5,373 nucleotides of DNA. Origin: Bacteriovoracaceae bacterium (lineage in GTDB: Bacteria; Bdellovibrionota; Bacteriovoracia; Bacteriovoracales; Bacteriovoracaceae). The translations under genes were made by a program, and so were the position numbers. Where the stretch lies: NCBI GenBank assembly GCA_947440875.1, contig CANETG010000200.1:1-5373 (forward strand). Reading direction: 5' to 3'. Under the pieces are notes generated by a model that searched no databases, was not told the DNA's origin, and saw nothing but the letters and a program-made list of their open reading frames with translations. Shown piece after piece: positions 1-4,951 of the stretch (position 1 is the stretch's first letter; each line of letters begins with the position of its first letter).

Positions 1-361
1 CTTTGCTCGCTACCCCTACGAGACTTGGATAGCTCCCAAAAAATCTTTCCAGCATCTCCACGAGATGGATCCAAAAACGTTAATAGAAATGGCGCTCGTG
101 CTCAAAACTCTTCTTCTCAAATTTGATCATCTCTGGGGAAGACCTTTTCCGTATCTCATGACTCTTTTCCAAGCACCCGTCGACGGGAACGATTACCCTT
201 CTGCGCATCTCTATCTCCAATTCACACCACCCTACCGTACGAAAGAGCGTTTAAAATACCTGGCGGGAACAGAACTTGGTGCAGGCATTTTTGTGAACGA
301 CAGTCTTCCGGAAGAAAAAGCAAAAGAATTAAAAGCGGTGAATGTTGCGGGTTTTCTATGA
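1..361 (+). CDS. galT: Galactose-1-phosphate uridylyltransferase, C-terminal part (5' end outside the window)
   Basis: GalT transfers UMP between UDP-glucose and galactose-1-phosphate in the cytoplasmic Leloir pathway. Only the last 119 residues are here; the reading frame is already open at base 2, so the ATG at base 65 is internal and not the start. The visible part opens with YPYETWIAPK, a conserved stretch of the family's C-terminal half, and continues through PFPYLMTLFQAP, QFTPPYR and KYLAGTELGAG to a C-terminal helix rich in Lys and Glu. These align by eye with the E. coli GalT C-terminus. The catalytic HPH motif lies upstream and cannot be checked. The positions matching the E. coli iron ligands His281, His296 and His298 appear to be Phe, Tyr and Gln, which suggests that the iron site is absent. 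The stop codon overlaps the galK start in ATGA (358-361), so the two genes are co-transcribed and probably translationally coupled. Confidence 0.93.
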   Translation, partial: FARYPYETWIAPKKSFQHLHEMDPKTLIEMALVLKTLLLKFDHLWGRPFPYLMTLFQAPVDGNDYPSAHLYLQFTPPYRTKERLKYLAGTELGAGIFVNDSLPEEKAKELKAVNVAGFL

Positions 362-1410
362 GTGAAGTCTACCATGAAAGAGCGCATGGCCGAGTGAACC
401 TTATCGGTGAGCACACTGACTACAATGGGGGATGGGTGCTTCCGACCGCCATTCCTCAATTCACTGAAGTGAGACTCACCAAAGAAAGCGGAAACTCCGC
501 CCATGTGACAAGTTCAGGCAATCGTGATTTTACGTACACCTTGGGTCTTGAAAAAAAGACGGGCACTTGGATTGACTACCTCCAAGGGGGAACTAAATTT
601 CTGAGTGAGAAAGGAAGGATCAGTGGCTTCCACGCAAATATTCATTCGACGATGCCCGAAGGATCAGGACTTTCTTCAAGTGCTGCTTTAGAAATTAGTT
701 TTCTCAAGGCCTTGAGAAAAGCGTTCCAAATAGATCTCAATGACGTAGATCTCGCACTCATGGGACAGAGAATTGAAAATGAATTTGTCGGTGCACGGGT
801 CGGGATCATGGATCAGATGGCCGTGAGGCTTGCCAAAAATGGTGAAGCTTTATTCCTAGATACAAAAAATCTCTCCTTTGAGAGAATCACTCTTCCCCTT
901 GATGTCATGGATCTCATCGTTATTAACTCGGGCCTTTCTCATCAATTATCGGCCGCGGATGGGGGTTATAATCAAAGGCGAGCTCAGTGTGAAGAGGCGT
1001 GCGCACTCCTCGGCATTAAAGAGCTTCGAGAAATTGATTTAACGACTCTGAAATCCAAAACACTTCCCCCAATCCTGGCCCGGCGGGCGCATCACGTCGT
1101 CTCAGAAAACGAGCGAGTCCACGCAGCTGTGAAAGCATTGAAAGAAAAAGATCTTCACACCTTGGGGAAACTCTTTGTGGAATCTCACAGATCAATGAGA
1201 GATGACTACGAAGTCTCAATACCCCAAATTGATCGTCTGGTTGATCTTTGTCTGTTAGACTCCGGATGCTACGGAGCTCGCTTAACGGGCGGGGGCTTTG
1301 GAGGATCAATTGTTGCTATTACGAAGAAAGATCACGGGAAAAGAGTTTCAAAAAAAGTGATTGAGCAATACCTCAAAGAAACAGGACTCAGTGCAACTTC
1401 TCTGGTTTAG
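358..1410 (+). CDS. galK: Galactokinase (GHMP kinase family)
   Basis: Galactokinase phosphorylates galactose at C1 with ATP, the step before GalT. The 350-residue product has all GHMP landmarks. The galactokinase signature GRVNLIGEHTDY is at residues 11-22, with the conserved Arg12 and likely sugar contacts Glu18, His19 and Asp21. The ATP-binding motif MPEGSGLSSSAALE is at 99-112, the probable catalytic base Asp152 in IMDQ, the conserved Tyr204 in GYNQRR, RRAHHVVSENERV near 242-254, and the third motif ARLTGGGFGGS at 307-317. Galactokinases are usually about 380-390 residues. Much of the shortfall is at the N-terminus, where only 10 residues precede the signature instead of about 20-25. No start codon in this frame is seen between base 181 and 358, so the ATG in the ATGA overlap with galT is the best start. 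Its ribosome site is weak (GCGGG at 347-351), consistent with coupling to galT translation. The pairing with galT supports galactose over other GHMP substrates. Confidence 0.95.
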   Translation: MSEVYHERAHGRVNLIGEHTDYNGGWVLPTAIPQFTEVRLTKESGNSAHVTSSGNRDFTYTLGLEKKTGTWIDYLQGGTKFLSEKGRISGFHANIHSTMPEGSGLSSSAALEISFLKALRKAFQIDLNDVDLALMGQRIENEFVGARVGIMDQMAVRLAKNGEALFLDTKNLSFERITLPLDVMDLIVINSGLSHQLSAADGGYNQRRAQCEEACALLGIKELREIDLTTLKSKTLPPILARRAHHVVSENERVHAAVKALKEKDLHTLGKLFVESHRSMRDDYEVSIPQIDRLVDLCLLDSGCYGARLTGGGFGGSIVAITKKDHGKRVSKKVIEQYLKETGLSATSLV

Positions 1411-1501
1411 GTTTTTTCCATCACGTGAGAGATGTCCTGAATCCTCGGCGATGTTGGCAGAAATAGTTTCGAGCTAGCATTTGCCACCCATTCAGAGCGA
1501 G

Positions 1502-2242
1502 CTAACTATTCTGGCGGAACCACTCTGTAAGAATGGCCGTCGTGGCATTGGATACGTTGAGACTTTCGACGTTCCCAGTACCCGGAATAGAGATCAGTTC
1601 TTCCATCTTCTTTAAGAGTTTTTCAGAAAGACCCATTCCTTCGGCACCCATGAAGACGATTGACTTCTCGGGGAACTTCACCTGAAAAAGGGATTTCCCT
1701 TCGTGGGACGAAGTGGAGAAAGTTTTATACTTATTATTTTTTGCGAGATTAAACACTTCGGTCCAATCACTCACGTGAACAGCAGGAACACTTTCCGATC
1801 CGCCTTCACTGGTGCGAATCGCCGCCGCAGAATTAGCGACGGGAACTTTAGCGAGATAAATTATTCCCGTCACGCCGAAGTGAGCAGCACTCCTCATGAT
1901 GGCACCGAGATTATGAGGATTTTCCACTTCTTCTAAAGCAAGGATAAAAACTCTCCCCTCTTTAGTCATGAGATCTTTCACAGTCGCAAATGGCTTGGTC
2001 TTCACCAAAAGAACGACACCTTCATGATGAGTGGCCTTAGAAATATTATCGAGCTCTTCAGAGGTGACCACGTGATAAGCAAGCTTTTGATCAACCAGAT
2101 AGCGGATCATCTTTTTGTACTCAAAGACCCCATCCTGAGTGATATACGCCCGGATAATGTCCTGGGGACGCTTTTCGAACAGCTTTAAGGCCGCGTGGCG
2201 ACCATAAACCTTCATTTCTTGATTTTTTTTCAGCTCTTTCAT
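1502..2242 (-). CDS. TrmH/SpoU (SPOUT) RNA 2'-O-ribose methyltransferase, YfiF-like
   Basis: This 246-residue protein has the SpoU substrate-binding domain at the N-terminus (VYGRHAALKLFEKRP at 12-26, HHEGVV at 72-77) and a trefoil-knot SPOUT domain behind it. Motif 1 is ENPHNLGAIMRSAAHFGV at 107-124, with conserved Asn111 and the probable catalytic Arg117. Motif 2 is IVFMGAEGMGLS at 195-206 and motif 3 is ISIPGTGNVESLNVSNATT at 217-235. The family methylates 2'-OH groups on rRNA or tRNA with S-adenosylmethionine. Several stretches (RPxxIxRA, AYHVV, SxPHNLG-like motif 1 followed by AHFGV, AAIRTxEGG, GTGNVxxLN, EWxRQN) recall E. coli YfiF, whose target is not known to me, more than RlmB, which makes Gm2251 in 23S rRNA. 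E. coli YfiF is longer at the N-terminus. Automated annotation may call this RlmB or TrmH. The start is uncertain: ATG at 2242 and an in-frame ATG at 2215 (Met10) both lack a good ribosome site. Convergent with galK, divergent from the RlmM-like gene. Confidence 0.9.
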   Translation of the reverse strand: MKELKKNQEMKVYGRHAALKLFEKRPQDIIRAYITQDGVFEYKKMIRYLVDQKLAYHVVTSEELDNISKATHHEGVVLLVKTKPFATVKDLMTKEGRVFILALEEVENPHNLGAIMRSAAHFGVTGIIYLAKVPVANSAAAIRTSEGGSESVPAVHVSDWTEVFNLAKNNKYKTFSTSSHEGKSLFQVKFPEKSIVFMGAEGMGLSEKLLKKMEELISIPGTGNVESLNVSNATTAILTEWFRQNS

Positions 2243-2255
2243 ATAGGGCGCACTA

Positions 2256-2283
2256 TTAACATGACGGGTCTTTGGTGTATAGA
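2256..2283 (+). promoter_or_regulatory. Candidate sigma-70-type promoter for the rlmM-like/rlmI operon
   Basis: TTAACA at 2256-2261 matches TTGACA at five of six positions. A 16-bp spacer separates it from TATAGA at 2278-2283, which matches TATAAT at four of six and is preceded by TG. It lies in the 47-bp gap between divergent genes, where any plus-strand promoter must sit unless it is inside the neighbouring coding region. Initiation about seven bases downstream would fall at the ATG at 2290, giving a leaderless or nearly leaderless transcript. On the minus strand the same core reads TATACA (2281-2276) and could serve the divergent methyltransferase gene, but no matching -35 is evident. This is pattern matching only. 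Confidence 0.35.
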
Positions 2284-2289
2284 GTGTGA

Positions 2290-3210
2290 ATGCATTTTAC
2301 TGGTTATCTCGCCATCCATGACTTCAGCCAGGAGCTTGAAAAAGAGTTCGAGCTCCGATGTGTGAAAATTCATGAAAAAAAAGACCGCTTTTACCTCGTA
2401 GAAGGTGACGGGCCTGACTTGATCTGGGCGCAGATGACGGCGCGGAATCTGGAAACAATAGAAATTACTTCGATTAACGATGGCGTAAAAAAACTCAAAG
2501 AGCGCGGCCGCAATTGGGGACTTTTTACTGTCGCCAATCACCGTCGGGCGCAGCTCATTCAGGATGAACTGCCGAAGTTCAACACAAAACCCATTCCCTT
2601 CCGCCACCCTTTGCCTGAAAAGCCGATGGGCTTTTGGACCTTGTGGGACACAAATATCATTCTCGCATCTCAAACGACTTCTTCGCCTTTTGCTTTGGGT
2701 GAGATGGATTTTCAGGAGGATAAGGTAATGCCGCCGTCGCGCGCTTACTTAAAACTCTGGGAATTTTTTACGGTCTACGCGCCTGAGGCATTGAATGGCG
2801 GAACATCAATTGATGTCGGATCGTGCCCCGGCGGGTGGACATGGGTTCTTCGTACACTTGAATTTGATAAAACAGTCAGTGTCGACAAGGCGCCCATCGA
2901 AAATAGAATCATGAACATGGGTAAAATTGAGTTCCGCAAAGAGAGTGCCTTTGGTCTTGATCCCAAAGACTTTGGTGAGATCGAGTGGTTCTGCTCGGAT
3001 ATCATTTGTTATCCGGAGAGGCTCCTAACCCTGGTGAAGAAATTTCTAGCGGCGGGTACTGTGAAGAACTTTGTCTGCACTATTAAATATCAGGCGGAAA
3101 CCGACTGGGAAAACACACTCAAGTTTCTTGAGATCCCTGGCTCCCGTATTGTTCATCTTCATCACAACAAGCATGAAGTGACGTGGTTCCTAAAGGGAGT
3201 GAAAGCGTGA
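2290..3210 (+). CDS. rlmM: RlmM-like 23S rRNA 2'-O-methyltransferase (FtsJ/RrmJ fold)
   Basis: The 306-residue product resembles E. coli RlmM, which methylates the 2'-OH of C2498 in 23S rRNA before ribosome assembly. The N-terminus (YLAIHDFSQELEKEFE, residues 6-21) matches the start of RlmM and begins the RNA-binding THUMP-like part. SPFALGEMDF at 132-141 and PSRAYLKLWE at 149-158 match the RlmM linker into the catalytic domain. SAM motif I is DVGSCPGGW at 175-183, with acidic Asp199 after the next strand. The K-D-K-E tetrad of FtsJ-type enzymes is complete: Lys155, Asp237 in CSDI, Lys266 in TIKYQ and Glu296 in HEVTWFL. E. coli RlmM has 366 residues; most of the difference is upstream of the catalytic domain. 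The start is well fixed: an in-frame TGA (2287-2289) directly precedes the ATG, which also matches the family N-terminus. A weak AGAG is the only ribosome-site-like sequence. The stop overlaps the next gene in GTGA. Substrate site is inferred by family. Confidence 0.88.
   Translation: MHFTGYLAIHDFSQELEKEFELRCVKIHEKKDRFYLVEGDGPDLIWAQMTARNLETIEITSINDGVKKLKERGRNWGLFTVANHRRAQLIQDELPKFNTKPIPFRHPLPEKPMGFWTLWDTNIILASQTTSSPFALGEMDFQEDKVMPPSRAYLKLWEFFTVYAPEALNGGTSIDVGSCPGGWTWVLRTLEFDKTVSVDKAPIENRIMNMGKIEFRKESAFGLDPKDFGEIEWFCSDIICYPERLLTLVKKFLAAGTVKNFVCTIKYQAETDWENTLKFLEIPGSRIVHLHHNKHEVTWFLKGVKA
3195..3199 (+). promoter_or_regulatory. Ribosome binding site that fixes the rlmI start at GTG 3207
   Basis: GGGAG lies 7 bases before the GTG at 3207, which is ideal spacing. 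An upstream in-frame GTG at 3183 has no comparable site and would add eight residues that do not resemble the family N-terminus. The chosen GTG overlaps the upstream stop codon as GTGA, a usual arrangement for translational coupling. Confidence 0.75.
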
Positions 3211-4409
3211 AATATTTTGAGTCGGCCAAAGTTGTCCGGTTAAAACTTGTCCGTGATGTTTCTAAGCATATTAAGCGTGGAAATCCGTGGGTCTTTGCTG
3301 ACGTTGTAGAGAAATTAAAAGTTCCGGATGGATCTTACGCCATCCTATCAGGTACGAAGGGTGAGGTCCTTGCCCATGGGTTTTATTCAACTTCAACTAA
3401 TCTCGCTTTCCGTGTTGTCACTCTAGGAGATAAAAAATTATCCGATGATACGGTTGTTAGACGCATTCGCCGGGCGATTGATAATAAAAAGCATCTCCTC
3501 ACTCTTGAGAATAAATGTCTTCGAGTTTTAAACGGCGAAGGTGATGAGCTTCCGGGAGTTGTCGCGGATTTTTATGACGGAGTGCTGGTTTTAAAACTCG
3601 ACGGAACTGCTGCAGAAGCTTTCTGGAAGAAAGAAGCAATCGCGGAATACTTTATGGAGCAAGAAGTGATTCCGGTTTCATGCGTTTATTTTAAAAGAAA
3701 AAACAAAGAAGAAGAGAAAGGGCTGATCCTCGCCGGAAAATGTGACAACCTCACTGATCTCGAGTTCCTTGAGCACGGAGTAAAATTCCGCACGAATATT
3801 ATCGATGCCGCGAAGACTGGTTTTTTTCTGGATCAGAGAGAAAACAGAAATTTCATCCGCTCAGTTGCTAAAGACCATACTCTCTTAAATCTTTTTGGAT
3901 ATACGGGTGGGTTTTCAGTGTATGCGGGTCTTGGCGGCGCCAAACACGTTACCACTGTCGACATCGCTCCTCACGCAATCAAAGCCTCATCACTTAACTG
4001 GGATATCAATCTTCTTTCTCCGGAACTGCACAATGCAGTTTGCGAGGATGCGTTTGCGTTTGTAGAAAACGCCCAGAAAGAAAAGAAAACCTGGGATATC
4101 GTCATCACCGATCCCCCTTCGTTTGCTCCCAATCAGAAAGCGCGTGAAACTGCCAAAGAGGCGTACATTAAGATCTTCGCTGACTCACTAAAGCTCGTAA
4201 GAGATGGTGGATTCTTTGCCGCCTCAAGCTGCTCAGGCCACATCAGCTTTGATGAATTCATGGAAATCGTCCAAGAAGCACTTTCGAAATCTCGTCGTAG
4301 AGGAAAAGTAATGCTCGTCAAAGGGCAGCCAGAAGATCATCCGTTCCCGATGGCACTGACTGAAATGAGATACTTAAAATTTGTGTACCTTCAGACGTTT
4401 AGAGACTGA
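3207..4409 (+). CDS. rlmI: RlmI-like 23S rRNA (cytosine-C5) methyltransferase
   Basis: With the GTG at 3207 the product is 400 residues, close to E. coli RlmI (396), which makes m5C1962 in 23S rRNA. An N-terminal PUA domain spans about 9-72 (RLKLVRDVSKHIKRGNPWVF, then GEVLAHGFYS). The central domain contains NGEGDELPGVVADFYDG at 109-125. The Rossmann methyltransferase domain begins near KTGFFLDQRENR at 203-214. SAM motif I is LNLFGYTGGFSVYAG at 227-241, followed by acidic Asp252, CEDAF at 279-283, the DPPSF motif IV at 302-306 and SSCSG at 340-344, where Cys342 is the likely catalytic or motif VI cysteine. QPEDHPF at 374-380 matches the conserved C-terminal DHP stretch. It is translated from the same transcript as the RlmM-like gene, with a 4-bp overlap and a good ribosome site. 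The assignment to the RlmI family is strong; the exact cytosine methylated is inferred, since related enzymes modify neighbouring positions in other bacteria. Confidence 0.92.
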   Translation: MKYFESAKVVRLKLVRDVSKHIKRGNPWVFADVVEKLKVPDGSYAILSGTKGEVLAHGFYSTSTNLAFRVVTLGDKKLSDDTVVRRIRRAIDNKKHLLTLENKCLRVLNGEGDELPGVVADFYDGVLVLKLDGTAAEAFWKKEAIAEYFMEQEVIPVSCVYFKRKNKEEEKGLILAGKCDNLTDLEFLEHGVKFRTNIIDAAKTGFFLDQRENRNFIRSVAKDHTLLNLFGYTGGFSVYAGLGGAKHVTTVDIAPHAIKASSLNWDINLLSPELHNAVCEDAFAFVENAQKEKKTWDIVITDPPSFAPNQKARETAKEAYIKIFADSLKLVRDGGFFAASSCSGHISFDEFMEIVQEALSKSRRRGKVMLVKGQPEDHPFPMALTEMRYLKFVYLQTFRD

Positions 4410-4410
4410 C

Positions 4411-4444
4411 GCTCTGTGACCTCCACCGCCGGAGGTCACAGAGC
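4411..4444. terminator. Perfect 14-bp hairpin, probable shared terminator between convergent genes
   Basis: GCTCTGTGACCTCC at 4411-4424 is the exact reverse complement of 4431-4444, with a six-base loop ACCGCC. The hairpin starts one base after the rlmI stop codon. Its right arm contains the stop codon and the last two sense codons of the minus-strand membrane protein gene. It sits where a bidirectional terminator is expected, between two converging operons. Neither side is followed by a T run, so it is not a canonical intrinsic terminator. It could act with Rho, protect 3' ends of the mRNAs from exonucleases, or slow polymerase. The structure is certain; its role is inferred. Confidence 0.7.
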
Positions 4445-4951
4445 AGCATTCATTTGAAACGAAGAGTAGATTCGCATTCTCAAAGTAAATAATATCCCCG
4501 CCGTCACGACCGCAGCCGCTATCCACCAAAGATGAAAACTCAAATCCGCTCCTGATGGGGAGAATAACATAAGCCCCGCCCACAGGACCGCCGGAAGAGC
4601 GATCATTTGATATTGATACCGTCTCCACACCCACCAAAGTTCTTCGCCTTTCATTCCCAAAAAGGCAACGGCAGCTCCCGAAGAAAGAAAAAGCGCCCCA
4701 CAAAACGAGGCACAGGCCCACATTCCAAATTGCATGAAGAAGTGGGAAATATTATGGCCCGTATCCATCCCAAGACCAAACTGCGGACAAAAAGAAAGTG
4801 AAAAGAAGGCTCCAAGAATTTGGTAGCCGATAAATTTCAAAATGATTTCGGTTCTTCGGAACGACAGTTCGATGTCTTTTTTCACGGTGAGGTTAAGACT
4901 CTCTGGAGGAGCTTCGGGAGAAATTAAAAAAGTAAAAAGGTCTTTTCTCAT
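4436..4951 (-). CDS. Four-helix membrane protein coupled to the ECF sigma gene, probable anti-sigma factor
   Basis: I do not recognise a named family. The 171-residue product has a cytoplasmic N-terminus of about 35 residues with charged stretches (KKDIELSFRRTE at 24-35), then four predicted membrane segments at about 36-53, 73-98, 113-131 and 138-157. Positive residues between helices 2 and 3 (KGEELWWVWRR) and after helix 4 (RMR) place both ends in the cytoplasm. C55 and P56 sit at the outer edge of helix 1, His66 and His70 at the outer start of helix 2, and Cys80 and Cys84 inside helix 2. The gene overlaps the sigma factor stop codon by 4 bp (ATGA, 4948-4951) and has a good ribosome site. 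That arrangement, and a cytoplasmic N-terminus able to bind a sigma factor, suggest a membrane anti-sigma factor, as for NrsF or CarR with their sigma factors, though I see no clear similarity to either. The soluble zinc anti-sigma motif (Hx3Cx2C) is absent. The last codons lie in the shared hairpin. Confidence 0.75.
   Translation of the reverse strand: MRKDLFTFLISPEAPPESLNLTVKKDIELSFRRTEIILKFIGYQILGAFFSLSFCPQFGLGMDTGHNISHFFMQFGMWACASFCGALFLSSGAAVAFLGMKGEELWWVWRRYQYQMIALPAVLWAGLMLFSPSGADLSFHLWWIAAAVVTAGILFTLRMRIYSSFQMNAAL

Noticed and set aside
232..504. Minus-strand frame spanning the galT/galK junction.
   Set aside because: It is a shadow of two overlapping conserved genes and its translation looks like no recognisable family.
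1421..1428. Palindrome TCACGTGA, repeated exactly at 1771-1778, with a further CACGTG at 2069-2074; possible operator sites.
   Set aside because: Two of the three copies are inside a coding region, spacing is irregular, and short palindromes of this kind occur by chance. No regulator gene is nearby.
1462..1510. Imperfect inverted repeat between galK and the YfiF-like gene (AATAGTT at 1462-1468 with AACTATT at 1504-1510, plus an inner AGCT pair), a possible convergent terminator.
   Set aside because: The stem is short, bulged, AT-rich and has a long loop, with no T run on either side. Nothing else that I can support lies in the 91-bp gap at 1411-1501.
2239..2673. 144-codon minus-strand open frame opposite the RlmM-like gene.
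   Set aside because: It lies entirely against a well-supported gene, its translation shows no family features, and it has no plausible ribosome site.
4607..4801. 64-codon plus-strand open frame with a Lys/Arg-rich C-terminus, resembling a small basic protein.
   Set aside because: It is antisense to the coherent four-helix membrane protein. The basic composition follows from the complement of hydrophobic and aromatic codons.
4436..4951. A zinc-binding anti-sigma (ZAS) domain, because His and Cys are close together.
   Set aside because: The spacing (Hx3H then Cx3C) and location in a membrane helix do not match the soluble Hx3Cx2C motif.
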